DNA of 64,000 nt. It comes from Armigeres subalbatus. Its lineage: Eukaryota > Arthropoda > Insecta > Diptera > Culicidae. A program made the translations under genes and the position numbers. The stretch's first letter is position 1, and every line of letters begins with the position of its first letter. The notes under the pieces are model-generated. The model did no database searches, was not told the origin of the DNA, and saw only the letters and a program-made list of their open reading frames with translations. Location of the stretch: positions 33,619,242 through 33,683,241 of the forward strand of contig NC_085141.1 in NCBI RefSeq assembly GCF_024139115.2, in the 5' to 3' direction. Shown here one piece after another: positions 22,734 through 33,399 of the stretch.

Positions 22734-22787
22734 AATGGGTAAAACTGACACTGCGGGTGAAACCGACACCTTTTATGACAAATAATA

Positions 22788-23290
22788 CAGTCGACTCTGT
22801 ACATTTCGATGTTCTATATCTCGATATCTCTCCCTATGTCGATAGTATTCTCGGTCCCTTCAATCTGCATGCATTTGGGCTTTCTACATCTCGATAACCT
22901 CGCTATCTCGATATCTCTCCCTCGATGTCTTCTGGTCATATTTTGTTCAGGGTTCTCTCTTCCTATGTGGAAATATTCAAATTTCTATTCCACTAGACCA
23001 TCTTTTGACAATAACAAACACATCAAAACAAGAGATGACACTTGATTCGTTGTCGTTTTTCATAGCAAAGAGCTTTTTTCAATCTAGTACCCATCTTAAT
23101 TTTCCTTCCATGTATCGATCTCTCTTTATCTCGATGGTCCCTTTAATATGGAGATGTGGTGTAATGTGCGACTGTAATTTTAAAACATTTGAGAAATTCT
23201 TCATAGTAGCATACTTGCCTCTTCTACTGAGTGCCATAATTTTGAAAAATTCTGATCTTTTAATTCTACCCGTATCTACTATTGGCGTTG
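22788..23290. mobile_element. possible pogo-like end with CTCGATATCTCTCCCT repeats
   Basis: CAGTCGACTCTGTACATTTC follows a TA (22786-22787), then come several copies of the theme ATCTCGATATCTCTCCCT up to about 22925 and a weaker one at 23115. This resembles the repeated-motif end at 8222. No matching right end was found, so the extent is a guess. Confidence 0.35.
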
Positions 23291-23472
23291 GATAACGTAT
23301 TACCCGACGGACTGGGTGTCATAACTGAATCTGAAGTTGGGGACCACGAAATCATGTAAGATTTTGAACGTTAAAAGCGCCTTCATCTTCCGATGGATTT
23401 TCGAGATTTATATGTCTATCGGCTCGGAAACTCTTCAAAAGTTTGTCAATTTCATTGAAATATGATTAACTA

Positions 23473-23618
23473 CGATCTAGACAAACATTAGAAAAGGGCG
23501 TAACAGCCAAAATTTATTCCTTCTGATTCTTTGTCTACTTATAAAGCTATATATGTGGACGAAGAATTAGAAGGAATAAATTTTGGCTGTTACGCCCTTT
23601 TCAAATGTTGGTCTAGCG
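23473..23618. mobile_element. 146-bp TA-flanked foldback MITE
   Basis: Arms read CTAGACAAACATT, GAAAAGGGCGTAACAGCC, AAAATTTATTCCTTCT on the left, with near-exact complements on the right. TA occurs just outside both ends (23471-23472, 23619-23620). It is noncoding. Confidence 0.65.
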
Positions 23619-23620
23619 TA

Positions 23621-24026
23621 CTTGTATTAGGCCTTTTAGTATCGTACAGTGTTGTAGTGTTTTTTCGTATATTATCATAATTAATGTTTTTTGGTATCTA
23701 TAATTGTAGCATACAAGAAGCCCAAAACATGCAACAGGCATTAATTTGCGAAAGAAAAACGGTTGACCAATAATTTCCCTTGAAAAAGGCCAAATACATT
23801 CGGCCGAAACGTTGGGTAATTTCAAAATCTAGCCGTTTTGATCATCCTCAGACTGAGAAAGCCACATCCATGAGCAACTTTAATTCCAGTCGACAATTAA
23901 CAGTAAATACAAAAATATACTTCATTTCATATACCACACCGTGTGAAATTTTAATGATTCTACTTTTTCTCTCGATGACAGCTGGCGGTCTTCTCCTCCC
24001 TTTTGGTTGTCATGAAAAGAGCCGAT
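23621..24026. other. noncoding spacer
   Basis: No gene recognised. Contains GGCCAAATACATTCGGCCGA, a stray GGCCGAA-like stretch, at about 23788-23810. Confidence 0.35.
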
Positions 24027-24028
24027 AC

Positions 24029-24102
<74 letters not shown>

Positions 24103-24120
24103 TTATCTATCTATCTATCT
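24027..24120. repeat. (ATCT)n tetranucleotide microsatellite
   Basis: About 22 copies of ATCT with one ATTT interruption. It directly abuts the poly(A)/(T) 3' end of the minus-strand R1-clade element that starts at 24121. Confidence 0.95.
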
Positions 24121-24777
24121 TTTTTTTTTACAAGGGTTAAAGGCCATCAAAAATCTGCACGACAGACACTTCGAGCATCCACACTATGCTCGAAGGCGAA
24201 CAGGGATGGGCTCCTCCCGACCTGCTAAAAATGTGCCTCCCGGATAAACCGGGTCCCTTATCCTCCTTGCCTCGATCCCCCCGGGATCACGGGATGCTGC
24301 GACTACTTCGGGGGGGCTGTGCTCATGCACTTCTTCTAAAATTCCGGCCCCTAGCTTAGACTAGTTCGCCGACTGGCTTGCTGAGATCCACTGCTACGTT
24401 GTCTCGATCCCTCGGCGGTTGTGCCGCAAACTTCCTCACTCGAATCCTCCTGACTTCCCCCGGCGTCGAGGGTGGTCCACCAGTTCCGGTGAAGGAAACT
24501 TCCGCGCTGATGGTGCCCCGACTACCGGCGGCTATCGCAGGGGACGCTTTCGCGCATTGCGCCGACTTCGTCTTCGGGTTGCAGAGGTGGTCCGACAGTT
24601 CCGGTGGTGGATAACGTCCGCACTGGCGGTGCCCTACATACCCGAAGCACTTCCTTCTTCTTTCTTCTTTCTTCAGCAGGTTGACTGATCGAGTGCCGAA
24701 GTCGGTCCGACGATTCCGGTTGGCAGAAGACTTCCGGTTCACCGGCGCCCCGACGACCCGAGGCCAAACACTGCTCA
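24121..24777 (-). other. 3' UTR and poly(A) tail of the R1-clade element
   Basis: This lies downstream of the ORF2 stop on the minus strand. It is GC-rich, which produces overlapping ORFs on both strands (for example 157 codons at 24356-24829, minus) that I treat as non-coding. It ends in about ten A residues (T on the plus strand, 24120-24130) followed by the GATA-type microsatellite. Confidence 0.6.
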
Positions 24778-27700
24778 CTATGCTGGATTTTCCTCCGAGC
24801 CGACGCTTATTTGCTGGTCCCTTCTCCATCTACGCTGCAGCTCTGACACTATTTGCCTCACGACTCTGCTTACCGCATTCCACGTATCTTCATCGTGACA
24901 CATTCGCTCTGCGATGTTGTCCACGCTTAGGGCAGGCATTCCTCTACGTGCTTCCGCAAACCTCGGACAAATGAATAGATAATACGTGATCTGGAGTCTC
25001 CTCTACGTTGATACACGCCGGGCAGAATGGCGATGACGCATGGCCACACAGGTGTAGATATTGGCGGAAACAACCGTGTCCGGATTGGAACTGCGTGAGG
25101 TGAAAGTTCACCTCTCCATGCTCCCTGTTCACCCACGTCACGTCGACACATTGGGGATGAGCCGTTGGGTCCATCTTCCACTGTCTGCTGTCCACTCCTG
25201 CTGCCACTTCACCAGTCTCACCGTCTCCCTCACATTTCTGGTACCTCTCCGTTGGTAGCACTCGATATCCTCTGCTAAGGTTATGCAGATTGGAATCATC
25301 CCTGCGATAACGCAAACTGGCTCTGACGAAATGGTTCGGTACGCACTCGCCACTCGAATGGCCATTAGACGAAACACGCTATTCAACTTCCTGCGATTAC
25401 GTTTCGTCTTGAGCGCAGCTCCCCAGGCTGGAACGCCGTATCTAAGTATTGAGGATGATACGGTCGCCAGAAGACGCCTACAGCTGCCTCTCGGTCCGCC
25501 TACGTTCGGCATGATCCTAGCAAGCGCACTGACCATCTTAGCCGCCTTCTCGCAGGAATAGTCGACATGGGTGTTGAAATTCAAACGGTCGTCGATCATC
25601 ACTCCTAGATGTCTCAAAGCCCGCACGGACGGTATGTCGTGCTCTCCGAGGATAATCTGCATTCGCTGTATGATTCGCCAGTTGCTGACCAGCATCACTT
25701 CTGATTTGTGGTGAGCAAGCTGCAGCTTGACCCCATTCATTCAGTTTTCAACTGCGTCGGTCGTCTCCGCCACCAGCATATCTACCTCTTCCAGCGACTC
25801 TCCGGTTATCGTTAGAACGACATCATCCGCGAATCCGAAGATCTGCACGCCTTTGGGCAACTTCAGCTTTAGCACTCCGTTGTACATAACGTTCCACAGC
25901 ATTGGGCCAAGTATGGAGCCTTGCGGAACACCCGCCGGCCCCGAGTTCGTATCGTAGACCAGAATCCGGTTTTCGAAGTAGCTCTTAAGGATTCTACACA
26001 AATAGCCAGGAACCCGCATTCCATGCAGCGCTACGGAGATGGCCTTCCAGCTGGCACTGTTAAATGCGTTTTTGACGTCAAATGTTACTACGGCGCAGAA
26101 CCGATTGCCGCACCTCTTTTTCTTGGATGCTTTCTCTGCAACTTCAACGACCGCCTTAATGGCATCCACCGTCGATCTGCCTTTTCGGAATCCAAACTGC
26201 TTCTCCGACAAGCCGATCTCGCCCTCCGTGAACTGCGTCAGCCTATTAAGGATAATCCTTTCCAGAAGCTTCCCCAGTGTATCCAGCAGGCATATGGGCC
26301 TATACGAAGCTGGACTTCCCAACGGTTTTCCTGGTTTCGGCAGTAACACCAGTTTCTGAATCTTCCACTTATTCGGAAAGTAGCCATCTGCTAGGCATTT
26401 CTGCAGCACCATCCTGAACAAATCTGGAAACGCCAGTATCGCAGTTTTAAAACCACGTTTGGAATTCCATCCGGACCCGGAGCTTTCTTCTTCTTCAGAC
26501 CTTTCGCTACTGATGACAGCTCGTCGTTGGAGACTTGCATACCTGCAATGGTGACTCGGTCTTCATCTTCGTACGGTGCCGGCGGCCACATCGTAGAATC
26601 ATGCTGCGGGAAAAGACCGTCCACGATGATCTTCAGCTTGTCCGGACACATCTCCGCTGGCGTCGCTGGACCCTTGATTTTCGTTATTGCCACCCGATAA
26701 GCATTGCCCCAAGGATCAGCGTCAGCTTCTTGGCACAACTGCTTGAAGCAGTTGGACTTGCTGACTTTGATCTCCCGTTTGAAAGCCGCTCTAGCTTCCC
26801 GGAAAACTATCTTACGCTCTTCTCTTACCGTTTCAGACCCTGCCCTCTGGAAATGTCTCCTGGCCCTGAGACAGGCAGCACGAAGATTGGCAAGAAATTC
26901 GTTCCACCAGTAATTTGGGCGTCGGCTGTCCAATGGCTCCAGTTTCCTTGGCATCGACGCATCGCAAGCCCTCGCTAACATTTCCGTCAGTTCATCTGCT
27001 TCCAGATTTGTTGCGCCGCTGTCAGCTCGAAGTGCTTCGATGAAAAGCTCCTTGTCAAAGTCCTTCGTTTTCCATCTTCGCCCGGTAGTCCTTATCCCTC
27101 TCCGCGTCGTCGGTAGCCGTGTTCCAACACTATACCGGATAGCTTGGTGATCACTATGAGTGTAATCCTCACAAACTCTCCAGTTCATGTTTCTCACCAG
27201 CGACGGGCTGCAAAACGTCACGTCAATGATTGACTCCCTGCTGTCTCTGCGAAATGTACTGACGGTACTGTGTGGCCCCAAAAGGCCGGAGCGAATTGTT
27301 ATGTCAGCAGCTCTCCGTGGGTGCGTGTGCACGCCACGGAGGTATGACCAGAAGAGGACGAGTCATGGCTTGCTGCGTACTGATCGACACGCTGAGGTGT
27401 TAATGTATAATCACACGCTGATGGTAATATACTCAAACCCCACAGGTACCTTCGTTGCACAGTCTGACTTCCAGCTTTGCAAGCGCCTCCAGCAAACTGT
27501 AACCTCTGGCGTTGGTCAGCCTGCTTCCCCAATCCTCTGCCCAAGCATTGAAGTCGCCTCCGATGATTACGGGTTTAAGGCCGATCAGCTTCTACACAGC
27601 ATAGCATAGCAGCTACACACAAAGTCCCCGTTAATTTTGGCGATTACGAAACCCTCGCTTGAACTGTCTACCACCTCTTGGATAGGAAATCTGCCCATCA

Positions 27701-27869
27701 CTTGGATAGCCGCAATCCCCGTAGCATCCGCCACCCAGTTGCCGTTGTCAGAAGGAATCCGGTACGGCACAGCAATAATTGCCACGTCGCACATTGCTTC
27801 TGTTGTCGACTGCCACAACAGCTGCTGTGCGGTGTCGCAATGGTTGAGATTCAACTGGATGATCTCCAT
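24778..27869 (-). pseudogene. R1-clade retrotransposon ORF2 (endonuclease + reverse transcriptase), broken
   Basis: Starts at MEIIQLNLNHC (27869). Order: an APE-type endonuclease with GGDFNAWAEDWGS (about 27530) and YTHSDHQAIRYS, then the RT with KKKKAPGPDGIPN, SYRPICLLDTLGKLLER, VTFDVKNAFNSASW, GVPQGSILGPMLWN and catalytic FADD. A late CCHC-like segment follows (HLTQFQSGHGCFRQYLH, then SPFCPACINVEETPDH), ending at TAG (24778-24780). Breaks: a 176-bp LTR-like insertion at 27269-27444; a 1-nt deletion near 26449 before FPDLFRMVL; an in-frame TGA at 25741 within VEN*MNGVK, probably an old Trp codon; a 5-bp ACGTG duplication near 25140; and a further shift near 24975. Without the insertion it is about 970 codons, normal for R1-clade ORF2. 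It encoded target-primed reverse transcription but is now dead. Confidence 0.8.
27269..27444. mobile_element. 176-bp solo-LTR-like insertion in R1 ORF2
   Basis: It begins TGTGTGGCCCC and ends AAACCCCACA, so it has TG...CA termini with short inverted ends (TGTG/CACA). It is bounded by a 5-bp direct repeat, GGTAC (27264-27268 and 27445-27449). Removing it plus one repeat joins LCNEGT to VSTFRRDSRESIIDV in one frame, as expected for an R1 endonuclease. The features fit a solo LTR of a copia- or BEL-type retrotransposon. No internal region is left. Confidence 0.7.
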
Positions 27870-28130
27870 TAATCTCGGCCCGCCATCGCTTTCTTGTAGG
27901 CAGGGCATTGGAAGCCACCCGTCATGTGGTCGTTTCCATCCTCCGGTTTGCAGAGAAGGCATCTTGCTTCGTGTAGTCCCTAGCAACGTGTCCTTCTCGA
28001 CCACATTTCCGGATCTGTCTGGGCCACTGCAGTTTCGCGCCTGGTGTCCAAATGCCATACATTTGAAGCATCGCTCCATCTGTTTGGTGATTGGTACCCC
28101 TTCTCCTCGACAACGTGCAGCCCTTCCCTT
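27869..28130 (-). pseudogene. R1-clade ORF1 C-terminus with zinc knuckles
   Basis: Gag-like RNA-binding region on the minus strand. The first knuckle is CFKCMAFGHQARNC (CX2CX4HX4C), then a frameshifted second, CGREGHVARDY (final Cys replaced by Tyr), and a third starting CLLCKPEDGNDH. It ends GGFQCPAYKKAMAGRD and a TAA at 27871-27869. That stop overlaps the ORF2 start as TAATG, the arrangement used by R1-like elements for coupled translation. Only the C-terminal part is present: the element is 5'-truncated near 28130, where a different plus-strand LINE fragment begins. Confidence 0.75.
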
Positions 28131-28960
28131 AATCCGTCAACAACAGATGATGTCTCCACTTGCCACCCAGCGGAGAGCAATGCCATCTCATCCAATTTCG
28201 AGCAATCGACTTCCAGTTCCGCCCAAACCAATGCCGTCAATCAACAGAGTATTATCGACAATGGTATAGATAAGCAACTTTTAATCTATTATCAAAATGT
28301 TGGCGGAATGAACACACGGATTTCAAATTATCTCCTCGCCTCCTCTGATTCAACCTATGACGCTTTTGCTCTCACCGAGACATGGTTAAACGAAACAACA
28401 ATTTCAAATCAAATTTTTGGTACTGATTATAACGTGTTCCGCCTAGATCGTAATTGCAGTAACAGTAACAAAAAATCTGGTGGAGGAGTGTTACTGGCTA
28501 TCAGAAATAGATTTAAAGCTCGTCAGTTATCAATTCCAAATTCAGAAGCTGTTGAACAGATTTGGATTGAAGTTATTTTTCAAAGCCACACATTGTACAT
28601 TTGCGTTCTGTACATACCTCCGGATAGGACAACTGATCAGGTAGTCGTTGACCAACATGTTCGCTCACTCTCTTGGATCACAGCTCGTATGCAGCTTAGT
28701 GATAGTATATTGATTCTCGGCGATTTCAATTTACCAAATATCAAATGGAAACAAAGTTCATCGATACATCTCTATCCCGACGCTCATCATTCTTCGCTCA
28801 GTTCAGCAAGCAAAATACTGCTGAACAATTACAGCCTTGCATGCATTCATCAATTGAATCATATATTGAATGATAATGGTAGGATGCTTGACCTCTGCTT
28901 CGCTAATTTGGACGGTAACATACGTTACACATTAATTGAGGCCCCTTCTATTCATCTGTT
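28130..28960 (+). pseudogene. LINE endonuclease-domain fragment (plus strand)
   Basis: The open frame contains LLIYYQNVGGMNTRISNYL, ALTETWLN, FRLDRNCSNSNKKSGGGVL, YICVLYIPPDR, ILILGDFNLPNIKW and DNGRMLDLCFANLDG, the ordered motifs of an APE-type endonuclease from a Jockey/CR1/I-group LINE. It is intact from about 28250 but stops matching at about 28955, before the SDH motif and before any RT. The ORF appears to start further upstream (28044) only because it reads antisense through the R1 ORF1 knuckle. No ORF1 or RT of this element is nearby. It may be the same family as 12286-13225, but the two pieces do not overlap, so this cannot be tested here. Confidence 0.65.
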
Positions 28961-29037
28961 TGGTGATTCGAGGGGTGAGTCTCAGCGGACACATCCGACC
29001 ATCCGACCTTCACCTAGGTTGCGAAAGCCGACGGAGG

Positions 29038-29112
29038 TCCTTCGTAGCTTAGTTGGTTAAAGCACCAGTCTAGCGTACTGTAGGGTCATGGGTTCGAGTT
29101 CCATCGAAGGGA
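29038..29112 (+). tRNA. tRNA-like sequence (probable SINE head or tRNA pseudogene)
   Basis: A 75-nt cloverleaf can be drawn. Acceptor TCCTTCG pairs with CGAAGGG, D stem GCTT with AAGC, and T stem ATGGG with TCCAT (one G-T) around loop TTCGAGT. The anticodon stem has four pairs and one C-T mismatch, with loop CTAGCGT (anticodon position AGC). The A box TAGCTTAGTTGG fits the pol III consensus exactly, and the B box GGTTCGAGTTC has one mismatch. The sequence does not resemble a standard alanine tRNA and sits among transposon debris, so it is more likely a tRNA-derived SINE head than a working gene. Confidence 0.5.
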
Positions 29113-29555
29113 AAGTGGTTACCTCCAATACATTTTCCAAATCAATATCTTCCACATAACGTACATATTCACATATGAGTTTTCATATTTTCCAATAATT
29201 CTCGTTTCGAATCACTAACAGCAACCACTCAATAGTTTGAATTTGCAAGAAAATTGAGAGCTTGAGAGCTGCTTCCACTGACGATTGCCAATCGTTGCTG
29301 TATCATACATAAGTGTTGCAGAAATGTACTCCACCGCTGCTGCAACGATTGCAGCAGACGCCATCGTAGCGAAGCAGCGAACTGATAGTTCGAATATCGC
29401 GAGAAATTTCACTCGAATGCTGCTGATGTTAGCACGATTCACGTCGTCCAGTGGGAATACAATTTTCTGCAACAACTTCGCCAATGCCGATAATGGGAAC
29501 CTCCCGCTCTTCGCGGTATCTTGAACAAAATAGCTCACGTAGCCCTGTGCTGCTC
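29113..29555. other. noncoding, possibly the body of a SINE
   Basis: Follows the tRNA-like sequence; A+T-rich to 29210, then more mixed with GCTGC-rich patches. No tail or TSD recognised. Confidence 0.3.
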
Positions 29556-30130
29556 CAGAAACTCCGCCGAAAGTTGCTTAAGGAGTTTTGCCTGAAGTTC
29601 CTTCAGGGAATTCCGATGTACTTCCGTGCGGAAAATGCCGAAGAATTTCTCTGAATTTCGTCGGAAATTCCTCCACGAATTCAACGGAAGTTCCTCCTGG
29701 AACATCTCAGGAAGTTACTCAGGCATACCTTCGCTACCCGAGCAGACGAAAATTGCTCAGTAATAACAAATCGTGATTTGAAAGAAAATGAAGATTTGGA
29801 CATGATTGATATAAGAGATAAAAAATATTTTGCACTGGAATATCATGTTATGCTATTTGTTTTTCATGCTATTAGTTTGTTTTCATCCATAACACATATT
29901 GATATTTAACTGATATTTCGGTATTGATATTTAACTGTTTGATATTGTTGCCAATTCTTTTATCCAGGAAGTACCTTCGAAAAATCCACCGGAAGTTCCA
30001 CCAGTTGCTCAGGAAATTTCGACGGTACTAATTTAAAAATTATCCCAGCCCTTTCTTCTCCGGAAATTCTGGTCGTATCTCTAAGTAGACCTCTCGAAAT
30101 TTCATCAAGAATTCACCCAGAAAAACTAGA
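29556..30130. repeat. degenerate TTCC/GGAA minisatellite, interrupted
   Basis: 29556-29750 and 29965-30130 consist of loosely repeated blocks such as GGAAATTCCTCCACG, GGAAGTTCCTCCTGGAA and CCGGAAGTTCCACC. Unrelated A+T-rich DNA lies between (29755-29960) and may be an insertion. The family resembles the 30-bp array at 54050-54990. Confidence 0.55.
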
Positions 30131-30400
30131 GGAAGGGCCGAAACTCATTCAGCCGAATGCTACTAAGCCGAACAAACCATTAGACCGAAACCCATTTGGC
30201 CAGAAAGATTATTCAATCAAATAAGACGTTCGGCCGAATAGGTCATTCATCCTAATAGATCAATTAACGTCTCACTTTTCACTTGTCAATGATCATTTTC
30301 ACTTTTCACTGCGAAAAGTGAGAAATGAGAAGTAACAAATGATTGATGAAATGAAAGGGCGTCTCCTTTCTCACTTCGCTCTTCTCATTTTTCACAGGAA
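30130..30400. repeat. GGCCGAA / AGTGAGAAATGAG array
   Basis: Contains GGGCCGAAACTCATTCAGCC, TTCGGCCGAATAGGTC and CACTTTTCACTGCGAAAAGTG followed by GAGAAATGAGAAGT; same family as 310-1860. Confidence 0.65.
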
Positions 30401-30484
30401 GGATCGCTTCCATCTTCGACAGGTACAGATGTGCTCAATTTGATTTTCAGTAAAGCCGAGAGACCCACGTGATCTTTTTAAATA

Positions 30485-30840
30485 GGTCGACGGAGGATAA
30501 GCGATCTACTGATCACCATGTCTTCGTCGAGCAGCTCTCCGTTTTCGCTCATTTCCGCGAGACTACAATGTCATAGTTCGAGTTGTCGGATCCGATATCC
30601 GCATTGAAAAAGCCCATCATCTTTCGAAATTCTATCTACGGCTGCATTGAGTTTGCTGTAGAAGTTCTCTTTGTCTTGCGGATCTGTAGCATCGTTTGGC
30701 GCCCAACACTGGATTATGAGCTTTAAGTCTGGCAACAATTATTCTTTTATTCATAGGTTCCTTGTAATTCAGATTACAGCAGAATTTGCCCCGATGGTAA
30801 ATCTGCACGGGAAGAAATCCGTTCCCCGAAATGAGAAAAT
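30485..30840 (-). pseudogene. RTE-clade endonuclease fragment
   Basis: The minus strand reads KEPMNKRIIVARLK, then in a shifted frame IIQCWAPNDATDPQDKENFY, KLNAAVDRIS, MGFFNADIGSDNSNYD and, after another shift, EMSENGELLDEDMVISRS. These follow the order of RTE endonucleases (IIQCYAPT..., GDFNAKIG..., GEMNENGE...). The GDFN aspartate is changed to Phe. There are two or more frameshifts. Endonuclease only, with no RT adjacent. Decayed remnant. Confidence 0.65.
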
Positions 30841-31204
30841 GATTCATGATTTCGTGAATCCATCGTGTTTTCATGTTATGAAAATACACCATGAATATAA
30901 TTTATGATTTCATGATTTATTTTCACGTAACGCATCCAACGATCCTCGGTAAGCGATCAAACAACGAACGTCTATGATTCAGTAGCTTATGTGTGACACA
31001 AGCATCGAAGATTCATGTTGCCTGCCGAATTCGTTTCCTCACTACCGCTGGCTGCTTGTGAAGCAAACATGAGTACGAGTTTGTATGGTTTGCTCATCTT
31101 CAGCTGGGTTGCAACTTGCAAACCCTGCTTGAGTCTCACTGAATACATATATTTTGTTTCCATTTTGTCCTTAATACGGAAATATTAGCTTATGCTTCTA
31201 TGGA
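30841..31204. other. noncoding spacer
   Basis: No gene recognised. It includes a short ATGATTCATGATTTCGTG / ATTTATGATTTCATGATT stretch of near-repeats. Confidence 0.35.
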
Positions 31205-32695
31205 AGAAGGGCCGTTTGGCCGAATACCGTTCGGCCGAATATACCATTTGGACGAACAGACCATTAAGCTGAAAGTCATTTGGCCGAAAGAGTCATACAC
31301 TGAAAATATTCTACACGACCAATACTATTGTTGCAACATGATATAGTCATTGTAATAACTAATATAATAATTAAACAAGTTTGGTTTACATTTGAAAAAT
31401 ATTCCACGTTAAAATTATTGTGATTCACTTTAAGTTTATGGACATCCCTATACATAATGCATCTATTGGAATTACACGAGAAATCCAAGTGGAATAGTAG
31501 CAGATTATAACCACCAGTGATGCCCCATTGTACTAACGTGGTTTACACGTTAATTTGTAAAGTGTCCATCAGTGCGAGCATCAGTGTGCCCGCAATGGCA
31601 ATATGGCATGTCAATTTATTTGTACCTCTGAAGCTCAAGTGAGCAGCAGCCGTTGTTTATTTTTATCAACCAGAGGTCGCGAAAAAAGGCAACTGTTAAA
31701 TACAGCACATGGATTATTGGAAGGTAAATGTATATGATTTAGACATAAATAAATAAAATTAAAATAATATTTGTTTTCAGAAGATAAAAATGTCGGTGAA
31801 TCACCGGAGTATTATTCTACCTGCTCCTGAAATCTGGCATCTACAGCAGCTTTTCGTCCATCCGATCATCAGATGATACTCGTGCTATCGAGAGGTAGCT
31901 GGAAACGTGAGCTTTCATCGTTTGCCATTCATCCATGTTGCATGCGCCCAAAGCTTTCTTGGAACAAAATTGCATTATTGTGAAACAATTTCACAGGGTT
32001 TCATTTATATAAATTACTTTTGCGGGGCTACAATGCTGCGTCAATACCAACTTCGACTTCGTCATTGCATCTAACGCTATAGTTGAAGTCGACGTCGATT
32101 GTGGTTTCCGTTTTATAAATATGATAAAACTACACAAATATATGATGAATAAACGATCATTTTAGATTTAAACGCTATTCATATCGTGTTTCAATTATTT
32201 ACATTGTATTTCGAATAATGAGAAAAATATTAAATTTGAATGAATAGTAAAAACCAATTCAATTGCTATACATTTTTAGTTGAATAACATTAATTTCATA
32301 TTGTGATAGCTTTTTCAATTCATAAATTTAAACCACGAATTCCACATATGAAACACGTTAATTTTGTTAATTTACCTAAACATAAATATTCATCCTGTAC
32401 ATTATGAATTAACGTGTAAGGCATGTGGATATTCAAAGGATCACAAATAGTGAAAAATAATGTGTAGAACATGTGGAATCCTGGTTTAGAATCATTTCAG
32501 TGTATAGCATACACCTTAGGACATTTGGCCGAACAGAGTATTCGGCCGAACAGAGCATTTGACTGAATAGGCAATTTGACCGAGCATGTCATTTGGCCGA
32601 ATAAGTCATTTGAAAAGTGAGCAATGAGGTATAAAAATGAGCCGTCTCATTTCTCACTACTTATTTCCCACTTCTCACTGTGAAAAGTGAGTATA
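31205..32695. repeat. GGCCGAA array split by a 1.2-kb insertion
   Basis: GGCCGAA units occur at 31205-31295 (GGGCCGTTTGGCCGAATACC) and resume at 32515-32610, followed by AGTGAG/CTCACTT-type units to 32695. The halves are separated by the element at 31298-32502. Confidence 0.65.
31298..32502. mobile_element. TA-flanked 1.2-kb element with CACTGAAAATATTCTA ends
   Basis: The left end CACTGAAAATATTCTA and the complement of the right end CACTGAAATGATTCTA are inverted repeats with TA on both sides (31296-31297, 32503-32504). The flanking GGCCGAA array is interrupted exactly there. The interior is A+T-rich. At about 31700-31900 a short ATG-started stretch with GT...TTTTCAG-like boundaries exists, but nothing resembles a transposase. 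It is a non-autonomous DNA element of the TA-duplicating group (inferred). Confidence 0.6.
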
Positions 32696-32696
32696 G

Positions 32697-33399
32697 GGTG
32701 GACTCGATTATCCGGATTGTTGAAAAAAAAATCACTCCGGATAAGCGAACCCTTTGGATAATTGAGCTATTTTTTTTGTAGCCTAAAATATAACTTTTGC
32801 TCAAATAATCTTCATTCCAGTCAAATAAAGGCTAATAAAATATCCCGTGCATGGGTTATGACGGTTGTGACCACCGTTGAAATTGTGCACCGATCTGCAA
32901 ATCGTCGGCGGTAGCGTTTGTCATAAATTTGGTCAGCGGCGTTTTCGGCGTCAAGCCGAATACCATTCAGCCACTGGCGTCGTAAATCAGCGTGCCGATT
33001 TTTTCGATTCCGTTTGGGCGAGAAGGTTATAAGGTCAAACATGGTTTGACCATAAGGCTGAAAATATCATTTGCCATGTAGATCAGCGGCGTGATACTTT
33101 TTAAGCGGCTGCCCATCGCAAATAATGTCGGCGGCAGCATGATGCCATAAACTTGACGGCGGTGGCCACCCTGTGCTCCTCCGAAAAATTTGGAGGATCC
33201 CACAAAAAGGCGAATCTGCGATTTTCATCGAAAAAGCGTCAGGATTACTTAAATGCATTTGTTTTCATATTCTTGAGTATGAATTTGATGTTATCTGGCT
33301 TAAACATGCTTACTGTGACCCTCCGGATGATCCGGAACATCTGGAAAATGCCAAATTGTTAAATACCATCGCAAAGCACCATTTGCGATGACATTATTA
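32697..33399. mobile_element. fragment related to the pogo-like element at 8222
   Basis: Begins GTGGACTCGATTATCCGGAT, then shows ACTCCGGATAAGCGAAC and GGATAATTGAGC, echoing the repeated GACTCGATTATCCGG end motif of the 8222-10089 element. The interior has short ORFs on both strands (for example 73 codons minus at 32821-33042) that I do not recognise. No opposite terminus was found; the right side runs into an RTE fragment. Confidence 0.5.

Noticed and set aside
24356..24829. 157-codon minus-strand ORF and its plus-strand partners
   Set aside because: Lies in the GC-rich 3' UTR of the R1-clade element past the ORF2 stop; no domain, and overlapping ORFs exist on both strands.
28044..28250. N-terminal extension of the endonuclease ORF
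   Set aside because: This part reads antisense to the R1 ORF1 zinc-knuckle region, so the LINE endonuclease begins only after it.
29038..29112. Functional tRNA-Ala(AGC)
   Set aside because: Anticodon stem mismatch, an imperfect B box and no resemblance to standard alanine tRNA arms; a tRNA-derived repeat fits better.
31700..31900. Spliced mini-gene inside the 31298-32502 element (ATG, GTAAAT...TTTTCAG, short second exon)
   Set aside because: The predicted peptide is only about 35 residues and matches no family; splice-like signals of this quality are common in A+T-rich DNA.
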